From assembly GCA_011772595.1 (NCBI GenBank), contig WVZH01000045.1, positions 17,524-49,666 on the forward strand: DNA of 32,143 nucleotides, read 5' to 3'. The stretch is from Anaerolineales bacterium (lineage in GTDB: Bacteria; Chloroflexota; Anaerolineae; Anaerolineales; E44-bin32). Below the pieces are notes generated by a model. That model was not told the origin of the DNA and made no database searches. It was given only the letters and a program-made list of their open reading frames with translations. Positions 26,367 to 32,143 of this stretch are shown here, one piece after another. How positions within the stretch are numbered: position 1 is the first letter of the stretch; the number at the start of each line of letters is the position of its first letter. The position numbers and the translations under genes were made by a program.

Positions 26367-27032
26367 GTGCGCGTCCTTGTCGCAGACGACCACTCCCTTT
26401 TCCGTGATGGCCTGGTAAGCCTGCTCGAAGCCGCGGGCTATGAAATCGTCGGCCAGGTCGGAGACGGCCAGGCTGCGGTGGAAATGACACACACGAAGCG
26501 ACCCGATCTGGTGCTGTTGGACCTCACCATGCCCAAGCTGAACGGCCACGAAGCGCTGCTGCAAATACGCGCCACCGTGCCGGAAACGAAGGTCGTCATC
26601 CTCACCGTTTCCGATGATGATGTTGACCTCCACCGGGCCATCCGTGCTGGCGCGCACGGTTACCTCTTAAAAAGCCTGAACGCAGACCAGCTCTTGGAGA
26701 TGCTTGCCGGTCTGAAAGATGGTGAAGCAGCCATCACCAGGAAGACAGCCGCTAGGCTGATAGCCCAATTGGCCGATCCTTCCTCGGTAGAGGATCAGGT
26801 CCGTGAGCTACTTACCGGACGTGAACGTCAAATTCTTAGACTGGTCAGTCAGGGGCTTTCCAACCGCGCCATTGCACAGACGCTGTCCATCAGCATGAAC
26901 ACTGTGAAGTACCACATGAAAAATATCTTTCAAAAGCTCGCTGTCCAAAACCGAACCGAAGCCGTCGCCTACGCCATTCGGACTGGCCTTCTCTCACCCG
27001 AAGATCAAAGCCCGGACGAGCAGACCGGTTAA
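26367..27032 (+). CDS. Second NarL/FixJ-family response regulator
   Basis: A 221-residue regulator: receiver with DD at 7-8, phospho-acceptor Asp52 in LVLLD, Thr in VILTV and Lys in GYLLKS; then a LuxR-type HTH (LTGRERQILRLVSQGLSNRA, then the NTVKYHMKNIFQKL recognition helix) near 148-212. It starts at GTG 26367, 2 bp after the kinase stop, so it forms a pair with it. The recognition helix (MNTVKYHM) differs from that of the first regulator (PSTVHSHR), so the two may bind different or overlapping sites. Confidence 0.93.
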   Translation: MRVLVADDHSLFRDGLVSLLEAAGYEIVGQVGDGQAAVEMTHTKRPDLVLLDLTMPKLNGHEALLQIRATVPETKVVILTVSDDDVDLHRAIRAGAHGYLLKSLNADQLLEMLAGLKDGEAAITRKTAARLIAQLADPSSVEDQVRELLTGRERQILRLVSQGLSNRAIAQTLSISMNTVKYHMKNIFQKLAVQNRTEAVAYAIRTGLLSPEDQSPDEQTG

Positions 27033-27257
27033 ATCACCCAGCTGTTCTTCAGGCCATTAATCCTCACAATCGCTACTTGCTTTGACCGCCGATATCCAGA
27101 ATTCGGGGCAACTCCTCCCGCCCGAAAGGGTAGTTTTGGGCAGCCTCCTTCCCACCCCAAAGTAGGGTGGTCGTTTCGCCAGCCGGGTCTGGTCTGCTGC
27201 ACTCATCTTCCATTAATCTTAAGCAGGATGGGCGTGCTCCTACGAGAGGAGCCGGTG
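27033..27257 (+). promoter_or_regulatory. Intergenic with GGGTAG-type half-site and hairpin
   Basis: The half-site GGGTAGTTT at 27128-27136 is identical to the right arm of the repeat at 15668-15693, but has no symmetrical partner here. A 6 bp stem (CCACCC 27152-27157 with GGGTGG 27165-27170) follows. These could be regulatory for the small receiver gene downstream. No promoter boxes were recognised with confidence. Confidence 0.3.
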
Positions 27258-27617
27258 GTGAAAGCTAAAGTGGTGGTCTTATCGAGCCGCTCACTTTACT
27301 CCGAAGGGGTACTGAGCCGGCTACAACAACACGCCGGGCAAATCGAATTGCACGTCGTGGATGGTCGCCTGCCAGACTCCCTTGCGGAGATCACCTCCCT
27401 GTCGCCATCGGCTGTCATCCTCGATGCGACCGACGCAGAGGTCGCTAAGCATTGCCCCTTGGAGCGTATGTTGCAAGATATCCCAGGATTGAAGATCATT
27501 CGTCTCGACCCTGAACAACAAGGGTTCCTGGTGGTGACCAGCCAGCAGCACCAAGCGGAAGAGGTTCAGGATCTTCTCGAAATTCTCAACAGAGCCTCGA
27601 ACGCCGACGAAGAATGA
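27258..27617 (+). CDS. Second stand-alone receiver-like protein lacking the acidic pocket
   Basis: A 119-residue protein with no output domain. The strands VKAKVVVLSSRSLYSEGV and SAVILDATDAE align with a receiver: the acidic pair is Ser-Ser, but Asp56 is kept at the phosphorylation position, unlike its relative at 2913, where it is Glu. The lack of the metal-binding acidic pair suggests it is not phosphorylated normally. Both proteins sit directly behind a kinase/regulator pair of the same type, so they probably belong to the sensor system. GTG 27258 has GAGAGGAG 6 bp upstream and gives a start matching the other protein; the in-frame ATG at 27228 has a poorer ribosome site. Function unknown. 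Confidence 0.7.
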   Translation: MKAKVVVLSSRSLYSEGVLSRLQQHAGQIELHVVDGRLPDSLAEITSLSPSAVILDATDAEVAKHCPLERMLQDIPGLKIIRLDPEQQGFLVVTSQQHQAEEVQDLLEILNRASNADEE

Positions 27618-27674
27618 CATTTGAGACAACCAGGAGACATGAAACGACTCTAACAAATCAATGTTGAGATGAGG

Positions 27675-27749
27675 AAAGGAGGTCAACATAATAAGGAGGA
27701 TCGAGTAGAAGAGAGACAAGAATGAACAACGTACATGAGGAGAATGCTT
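27675..27749 (+). promoter_or_regulatory. Leader of hexahaem cytochrome gene, shared with octahaem gene leader
   Basis: AAAGGAGGTC at 27675-27684, seven bases, then TAAG and a second GGAGG. The same order (AAAGGAGGTC, seven bases, TAAG, AGGAGG) occurs at 15774 upstream of the octahaem gene, with both followed by GGAGAATGC just before the ATG. The strong ribosome-site-like sequences do not start a visible gene. A tiny open frame (ATG 27722 to TAG 27757, 11 codons) overlaps the cytochrome start and might be a leader peptide; this is weakly supported. Confidence 0.4.
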
Positions 27750-28766
27750 ATGCATAGGAGAACCCCATTCATCTGTCTGCTACTTCTTGGCGTCGCACTT
27801 GTCCTGGCAGCCTGCGCAGGACCGGCCGGAGAACCGGGTGCGCCTGGCGCAACCGGCCCCGCGGGACCGCAAGGTCCGCAGGGTGATCCCGGCCCGCCAG
27901 GTGAGATGGCCGAGCTTACCTGCTTGGAGTGCCACAACGACACGAATGTGATAGCCGGGAAGGCGGCTGCGTTCGCAGAAACCCTTCATGCGACTGGACA
28001 CGCCACCGCATATGCGGGTGCTAGGACAAGATGCTCCGGTTGTCACTCTGGCGGCGGCTTCACAGACGCGATTGCAGCAGGAGTCACCCCTGGAGATGAA
28101 CAGGAGTCAGCAGATCCGAACCCGAGCCGGCCGGATTGCCGCGCCTGCCATCAGATCCACACCAGTTACACTGCTGCAGACTGGGCTCTTACAACCACGG
28201 ACCCGGTTGCGCTCTTTGCCTTTGAAGATACGACCTTCGATGGCGGCATGGGCAACCTGTGCTCCAATTGCCACCAGCCGCGCCGCCAGATTGCTGAAGC
28301 AGTCGACGGCCAGATCGAGATCACCAGCACTCACTGGGGTCCGCACCACGGCCCGCAGAGCGCGGTGCTGCTCGGCCTTGGTGGCGCTGGTGACGTTGAA
28401 GGAAGCGCCAGCGCGCATTACTCCATGGTGGAGGATACCTGCGTTAGCTGCCACTTAGGCGAAGGCGACGTCCACACCTTTGAGCCGGATGAATCAGCTT
28501 GCACGGGCTGCCATACTGACCTCGAAGACTTCGATTTGAACGGTGTTCAAACCGAGGTCGAAGAGCTGGCTGCTGAACTTGGTGAGAAACTCGAAGCTGC
28601 GGGTTTAATTCATGAAGGACATCCGAACCCGGGGACATACCCCGCGGCGCAAGCCCAAGCCGCGTGGAATTGGATTCTCATCGTCCTCGAGGATTCCAGC
28701 AGTGGTGTTCATAATCCAGCCTACATCAAGGCCCTGCTCGAAGAGAGCTTGGCAGCGTTTGATTAG
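27750..28766 (+). CDS. Hexahaem cytochrome c lipoprotein with collagen-like stalk
   Basis: A 338-residue lipoprotein: signal MHRRTPFICLLLLG ending in LAAC, then about ten Gly-X-Y triplets (GPAGEPGAPGATGPAG and on) and a haem region with CLECH, CSGCH, CRACH, CSNCH, CVSCH and CTGCH. After the last haem (about residue 255) there is a four-helix-like C-terminus (EVEELAAELGEKLEAAGLIH and HNPAYIKALLEESLAAF). The C-terminal form (helix, GVHNPAY) recalls the cytochrome c552 (NrfA-like) helical end; enzyme activity is not shown. The stalk and signal match the octahaem lipoprotein at 15858. ATG 27750 is chosen because GAGGAGA sits 6 bp upstream and the start MHRR matches MHRK of that protein; upstream in-frame ATGs at 27735 and 27744 precede that site. 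A terminator follows, so it is probably transcribed alone. Confidence 0.87.
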   Translation: MHRRTPFICLLLLGVALVLAACAGPAGEPGAPGATGPAGPQGPQGDPGPPGEMAELTCLECHNDTNVIAGKAAAFAETLHATGHATAYAGARTRCSGCHSGGGFTDAIAAGVTPGDEQESADPNPSRPDCRACHQIHTSYTAADWALTTTDPVALFAFEDTTFDGGMGNLCSNCHQPRRQIAEAVDGQIEITSTHWGPHHGPQSAVLLGLGGAGDVEGSASAHYSMVEDTCVSCHLGEGDVHTFEPDESACTGCHTDLEDFDLNGVQTEVEELAAELGEKLEAAGLIHEGHPNPGTYPAAQAQAAWNWILIVLEDSSSGVHNPAYIKALLEESLAAFD

Positions 28767-28794
28767 TCCAGACGCAACCATAACTTGTTCGAAA

Positions 28795-28825
28795 AACAGG
28801 GTCGCCCTGATGGCGGCCCTGTTTC
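28795..28825 (+). terminator. Intrinsic terminator after hexahaem cytochrome gene
   Basis: A 13 bp stem with one G-T pair: AAACAGGGTCGCC (28795-28807) pairs with GGCGGCCCTGTTT (28813-28825) around CTGAT, 29 bp after the stop codon. The stem ends in TTT and the following bases are CATTATTT, a modest T-tract. Confidence 0.82.
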
Positions 28826-28950
28826 ATTATTTAAGCCAACCTGGTTCAGCATAGCATGCCATGACAACCCTAAGCCGCCGACCAGTCAAAGCTGATGACT
28901 ACTACGCGTGGCTTAGATCCACTAGAATCCTTGACGAATCTAAAGCGCAG

Positions 28951-29075
28951 GAGAAGTATTTATACAAAGGAGAACCCCATTCACTTATTTGATGCTTCTG
29001 GCTGCCTGTGTAAGGGTGACTCCCGAACCAATGGGATGTCCCCAGATCGATATCCCGCAAGGCACACGCCAATGA
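28951..29075 (+). pseudogene. Decayed start of a stalked-lipoprotein cytochrome gene
   Basis: The AGGAGAACCCCATTCA at 28969-28984 is identical to bases 27756-27771, the start of the hexahaem gene, and its ribosome site AGGAGAA is also repeated. The position of the ATG is ATA (28962-28964) here. Reading in that frame gives a lipoprotein-like stretch (RRTPFTYLMLLAACVR) and a stop at 29073, after only 37 codons and with no CXXCH. It is followed 45 bp later by a terminator, as if the middle of a cytochrome gene had been deleted. The residue ATG 28992 could start a 27-residue peptide, but its signal would be too short. Confidence 0.55.
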
Positions 29076-29119
29076 CTCGTCCGCAACCTATATTAAAACA
29101 ATTAGGGCTGATTGAGAAA

Positions 29120-29145
29120 CGGGCAGTTTCCTGCCCGGTCTTTTT
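29120..29145 (+). terminator. Intrinsic terminator on the plus strand
   Basis: A 7 bp GC-rich stem, CGGGCAG (29120-29126) with CTGCCCG (29131-29137) around TTTC, followed by GTCTTTTT. It terminates whatever reads through the decayed cytochrome remnant and fits the downstream end of a former gene. Confidence 0.85.
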
Positions 29146-29229
29146 CATATTGACCCATCCATGCCGACGTGCCTCTTAATGTTGAGGAAAACCCATCTCC
29201 ACGTGTGAACTCCTTATGGAAAACCGTAC

Positions 29230-29262
29230 AAAAAGAGCAGATCGGGCTCCCACACCCGATCT
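29230..29262 (-). terminator. Intrinsic terminator of the minus-strand NrfD operon
   Basis: On the minus strand AGATCGGG and CCCGATCT (29255-29262 with 29239-29246) form an 8 bp stem, followed by GCTCTTTTTG. It lies about 55 bp beyond the NrfD stop at 29318 and is well placed to end that operon. The plus-strand side has only CTGCTTTT after 14 bases, so it may be weakly bidirectional. Confidence 0.8.
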
Positions 29263-29317
29263 CTACAAACCTGCTTTTATAACGATATACCAATGTCGGT
29301 TGTTAATGGAACGGCTT

Positions 29318-30565
29318 CTAATCTGCTGTGCCTGGGGCTAACGCAAGATCTACCTCATGTTCTTCCACAACCCGGTGGTCGACCACGTTTAGATAGCGCA
29401 CGCCGAGCGTGAACGCCATGAGTCCGTACGCAATCACCCCAGCTCCTGACAGGATCTCGATCAAGGAAGGTACGTAGCGGGTGTACCTGGTTACGATTTC
29501 GTGCGGCAAATAACTCATCACCACCAACGTTCCTGCCAGGTTGATGTCCCAGCGGTACGCCACCACTCCTCCCACAACCATCGCCAGTGCGATCATCCGT
29601 ATAACGGGGGTGTTGCGGGTTCGTGTGTTCAGCAGAAGGATAGCCGGTAACAGGGCACCCACAAGGATCTCGCCGAACCAGAAGTTGAAAGCCAAGGGCC
29701 CTGTCGTGAGCAGTGCCAGTCCTTCTGTTCGGCCAGGCTCGTAGGTGTAGGTCATCGAGAGCGCATCCCAGAAGCGAAAATAGAGATAGCCAAGAAGCAC
29801 CCAACCAACCACATAGGCAAGGCGCTCGAGTAAGCGGTCGTCCACGCGGGCGCGTGGCGTGAGCCGTGCGGATAGCATGGACGCTAATGTTGTCAGGGAG
29901 ATCCCTCCCGCTGCGGCCGAGATGATGAACAAAACCGACAATCCAGGCCGATACCAGATGGGGCGTGCCTTGAGTACGCCGTATGTCGCGCCGAGCGACG
30001 ATTGGTGCAACATCGAGAGGAACAATCCTGCAACAGCCAGGTAAGGGGCAAAGCGATGAAGCGACTCGAGTCGCTTGGCTATACCTGGCAAGCGCTGCTT
30101 GAACCACTTCGCCTGGCCCAGGATCGGCGCCGTCTCTAAAATCAGAACACTCAGATACAAGACAACGCACATTGTCACTTCCCACAGTACGGAGTGCGGG
30201 TTCCAATAAACGAGTGCATGCCAAAAGCGATCCGGACGACCGATGTCGAGCAACAATGTCAGCAATGCCATGGTGTAACCGATCAGACCAATGAATGTCG
30301 CTGTGCGCGCAAGCGATTGATAGCGCTTGAGCCCGAGCAAATATACGGCAGCGCAGAGCAGAAACGCCCCCGCGCTCAAGGCGATTGCGGATAGATCGAT
30401 GGTGATCCACAACCCCCAGGGTACAAGGTCGCTGAGGTTGGTAACGTAGAGGCCACGGTAGAAGACAATTCCGCCCGCCACCACTCCGGCAACCATGATC
30501 GTTGCGAGTATGAATAGCCAAACATGGAACCAGGTGAATTTCGGCATTCTAGCCACGGCCTTCAT
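29318..30565 (-). CDS. nrfD: NrfD/PsrC-type quinone-interacting membrane protein
   Basis: A 415-residue integral membrane protein with about ten helices, beginning MPKFTWFHVWLFILATIM. Features typical of the NrfD/HybB/DmsC family include GLYVTNLSDLVPWGLWITID near the start and LLDIGRPDRFWHALVYWN (Arg-Pro motif after helix 3). In such complexes it binds quinol or quinone and partners with a ferredoxin-like subunit, encoded just upstream with a 4 bp overlap. A multihaem cytochrome gene lies upstream of that, so electrons would pass haem, Fe-S, quinone or the reverse. It is distinct from ActC at 6740 (lacks the FYW/PYPN signature). Confidence 0.88.
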   Translation of the reverse strand: MKAVARMPKFTWFHVWLFILATIMVAGVVAGGIVFYRGLYVTNLSDLVPWGLWITIDLSAIALSAGAFLLCAAVYLLGLKRYQSLARTATFIGLIGYTMALLTLLLDIGRPDRFWHALVYWNPHSVLWEVTMCVVLYLSVLILETAPILGQAKWFKQRLPGIAKRLESLHRFAPYLAVAGLFLSMLHQSSLGATYGVLKARPIWYRPGLSVLFIISAAAGGISLTTLASMLSARLTPRARVDDRLLERLAYVVGWVLLGYLYFRFWDALSMTYTYEPGRTEGLALLTTGPLAFNFWFGEILVGALLPAILLLNTRTRNTPVIRMIALAMVVGGVVAYRWDINLAGTLVVMSYLPHEIVTRYTRYVPSLIEILSGAGVIAYGLMAFTLGVRYLNVVDHRVVEEHEVDLALAPGTAD

Positions 30566-31338
30566 GCGGTCACCTCCTCACTGCGCGCCTCCAGGTAATA
30601 AACACGCGGTTCCATCCCCAATTCCTCTCGCAATCGACTAGAAGGCACCTCTCGAAGCAGGCGGCTCACTTCTGAATCTGGGTCGTTCGAGTCACCGAAC
30701 TTGCGTCCCCCGACCGGGCAAGCGACCACACAAGCAGGGGTTGCATCGGGATCAATCCCCGGCGTCAGCCCAAGCGCCAATCCTCGGTCGATGCGCTGAA
30801 AACAAAATGAACATTTCTCGACCACGCCGCGCGGTCGCCGAGGCACCTCGGGATGCCCCCAATCCGGGACGGCCGGGTTGGGTTCGGTAAACGCCTTCCA
30901 ATTGAACGCACGGGCCAGATAGGGACAGGCTACTTCGCAATAGCGACACCCGATGCACTTGTCGTAATCCATCATTACGATTCCGTCCGCTCGCTTATAC
31001 GAGGCTTTCACCATGCACACATCTACACAAGACGGATGATCGCAATGCATACAGGGCCTGGCAACGAAGAGGGGCTCCCCCGCACACTCTCCCGCCTCGA
31101 CCACCTTGTTCCACGAGATCCAAGGCGGGACATCGTTGTGCGCCCGACAGGCCAATGTGCAGCTGCCACAACCCTTGCATCGTGCCCGATCGATCACCAT
31201 CACCCAGCTGTACGGACTCGAGTCGGACGGACCGGCGGCTGCCGCTTCCCTCGCCCAACGGAAACCGATGACGGTTGCCGTGGCGGTAACGATCGTCTTG
31301 ATGAAACCTCGTCGATCAACTGTTTCTTTCTCCATCAT
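30562..31338 (-). CDS. nrfC: Tat-exported ferredoxin-like iron-sulfur subunit (NrfC-like)
   Basis: A 258-residue protein with a twin-arginine signal (DRRGFIKT, about 8-15) followed by a hydrophobic stretch ending at AREAAAAG. Four cysteine groups: CKGCGSCTLAC, CMHCDHPSCVDVC, CIGCRYCEVACPY and CSFC with CVVACP. The third group keeps all four Cys (CIGCRYC), unlike ActB2 where Thr replaces one, so four [4Fe-4S] clusters are expected. It acts as electron-transfer subunit between the multihaem cytochrome and the NrfD membrane protein. Start: GAGG about 5 bp before ATG 31338 (31335 is a second ATG); a GTG two codons earlier is less likely. Confidence 0.9.
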   Translation of the reverse strand: MMEKETVDRRGFIKTIVTATATVIGFRWAREAAAAGPSDSSPYSWVMVIDRARCKGCGSCTLACRAHNDVPPWISWNKVVEAGECAGEPLFVARPCMHCDHPSCVDVCMVKASYKRADGIVMMDYDKCIGCRYCEVACPYLARAFNWKAFTEPNPAVPDWGHPEVPRRPRGVVEKCSFCFQRIDRGLALGLTPGIDPDATPACVVACPVGGRKFGDSNDPDSEVSRLLREVPSSRLREELGMEPRVYYLEARSEEVTA

Positions 31339-31345
31339 CAGCACC

Positions 31346-32143
31346 TCACTCGTCCCTGCGATTAAGGCGTTGGTACCACCGCTCCAACCACGGAGACAGG
31401 ATCATACCGGACGCCATCCCGACCAGACCAGCAAGTAAAGCGAAACCAAAAGGATTGACCGGGCCGGGCTCATCACTGATCAGCGACATCTCAGCCGATG
31501 CAAAGTCCGCTTCTTCTGGAGCCTCGTCGGGCTCGGGCTGGATGGTTACAGGTGCGTGCATCTGATAGGCATGACAGGAGGTGCACGTAGCCAGACGAAC
31601 ATGGAAGCTGTGGTCACGAAGTGCGCGTCCCTCACCCGTATCCCCCTCCACCGGTCCGAGGTGGCAATCCGCACACGTCAGCCCTTCCGAACTGTGCACT
31701 GAGTGCGTGAAATCTGATGCCCGCGTTTGGTGGCATGCAGCGCACAAGCCCGCATCATCATACTCATTTAGATCGGTTTCATGAGGATCATGGCAGGCGA
31801 TACAGTCCAGATTCTCCTGACTGTGACCACTCATCTGCCAGGCGAAATAAGCTTCCGTGTGACAATTGCCACACAGCGCTGCGGACCGATCGGAGGGCAT
31901 CGGTTCTGTGGGATGGTTCTCTTGAATCGGGCTGTGGCAGACCTCACAACCTACGCCTTCCGATTTCCATGTGCCTGTCTCGGGGTTAAAGCCAGTGGTA
32001 TGACAACCCATGCACATCACTGGCTCACCTTGGTCTTGCCAGGCCTCCCTGAACGCAGGGTCGACTGCCGCCTGACCGTGAGCGCTCGCCTCCCAAGTTT
32101 CTTGAAAAACGTAGTGGCAGGTTTGACAATCCTCCGTCCACTG
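31346..32143 (-). CDS. Multihaem cytochrome c with C-terminal membrane anchor (5' end outside window)
   Basis: The frame is open to the window edge; 265 residues are visible. Eight CXXCH motifs: CQTCH close to the edge (about residue 6), CMGCH, CEVCH, CGNCH, CIACH, CAACH, CADCH and CTSCH, so the full protein has at least eight haems. The C-terminus has an acidic linker (PDEAPEEADFASAEM) and a helix (about residues 228-248, FGFALLAGLVGMASGMI) with a basic tail. The order cytochrome, ferredoxin-like, NrfD resembles NrfBCD and the MccA-MccC-MccD sulfite reductase genes, but catalytic motifs of MccA are not identifiable. It ends 7 bp before the ferredoxin start. A quinol-linked electron transfer role is likely; the substrate is open. 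Confidence 0.85.
   Translation of the reverse strand, partial: QWTEDCQTCHYVFQETWEASAHGQAAVDPAFREAWQDQGEPVMCMGCHTTGFNPETGTWKSEGVGCEVCHSPIQENHPTEPMPSDRSAALCGNCHTEAYFAWQMSGHSQENLDCIACHDPHETDLNEYDDAGLCAACHQTRASDFTHSVHSSEGLTCADCHLGPVEGDTGEGRALRDHSFHVRLATCTSCHAYQMHAPVTIQPEPDEAPEEADFASAEMSLISDEPGPVNPFGFALLAGLVGMASGMILSPWLERWYQRLNRRDE

Larger units (their letters stand above)
28826..29317. other. Intergenic region between convergent operons
   Basis: About 490 bp without an intact gene. Aside from the decayed cytochrome start (28951-29075) and two terminators, I see nothing in 28826-28950 or 29146-29229. The region separates the plus-strand lipoprotein gene from the minus-strand NrfD operon. Confidence 0.6.

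Noticed and set aside
27722..27757. 11-codon leader peptide overlapping the hexahaem start
   Set aside because: Plausible coupling, but the ribosome site is poor and the octahaem gene has no equivalent; mentioned only within the leader entry.
28895..29179. 94-codon frame downstream of the hexahaem gene
   Set aside because: It reads through a terminator and through the decayed lipoprotein start in a different frame; no domain pattern.
31346..32143. MccA sulfite reductase or octahaem tetrathionate reductase
   Set aside because: Gene order is similar, but the visible part lacks an identifiable catalytic haem signature and has a membrane anchor; the N-terminus is outside the window.
1..32143. 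CRISPR arrays, insertion sequences, tRNA or rRNA genes
   Set aside because: No regularly spaced repeats, transposase-like frames, terminal inverted repeats or cloverleaf sequences were recognised on either strand.

Overview
This 32 kb window is almost entirely a respiratory gene island. On my count it encodes about 62 canonical CXXCH haem c attachment motifs, plus one CX3CH and one CX4CH, spread over 13 proteins. It also encodes two Rieske/cytochrome b complexes, an alternative-complex-III (ACIII)-like quinol oxidoreductase, an NrfD-type membrane module, two haem-c-bearing sensor kinases with their NarL-type regulators, and the start of a cytochrome c maturation gene (ccmE). ACIII genes, Pro/Thr-rich linkers in exported proteins, frequent GTG/TTG starts, lipoprotein signals and moderate GC suggest a Chloroflexota-like bacterium (Anaerolineae or relatives). 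That placement is inference; no rRNA or taxonomic marker gene is present.

Layout. 1-188 (-): 5' part of ccmE. 561-3269 (+): histidine kinase, response regulator and a small degenerate receiver protein. 3277-10304 (+): ACIII-like operon (ActA, split ActB1 and ActB2, ActC, ActD, ActE) ending in a triheme lipoprotein. 10423-15395 (+): first bc complex, with a GltD-like FAD/Fe-S oxidoreductase, cytochrome b6-like, subunit IV, Rieske and a triheme cytochrome. 15858-17087 (+): octahaem lipoprotein with a collagen-like stalk, closed by a strong terminator. 17603-24889 (+): nonahaem cytochrome, cytochrome b561-cytochrome c fusion, NapC-like nonahaem protein, second Rieske, second cytochrome b, and a subunit IV fused to seven c haems. 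24898-27617 (+): second kinase, regulator and degenerate receiver. 27750-28766 (+): hexahaem lipoprotein with a collagen-like stalk, followed by a decayed start of a similar gene. 29318-32143 (-): NrfD membrane protein, ferredoxin-like subunit and a C-terminally anchored multihaem cytochrome that runs off the window.

How it may work together. Quinol oxidised by the ACIII-like complex and the two bc complexes would pass electrons to attached c-type cytochromes, then to NapC-like, b561-linked and stalked lipoprotein cytochromes outside the membrane. A GltD-like flavoprotein could connect one bc complex to NAD(P)H. Both sensor kinases carry two CXXCH motifs in their extracytoplasmic domain, so they may sense redox state or ligands through haem c and drive NarL-type regulators. 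Matching TACCC/GGGTA inverted repeats lie about 175 bp upstream of two multihaem genes and are candidate operators. The terminal electron acceptor cannot be read from this window; an extracellular or multihaem-reduced acceptor is the most natural inference.
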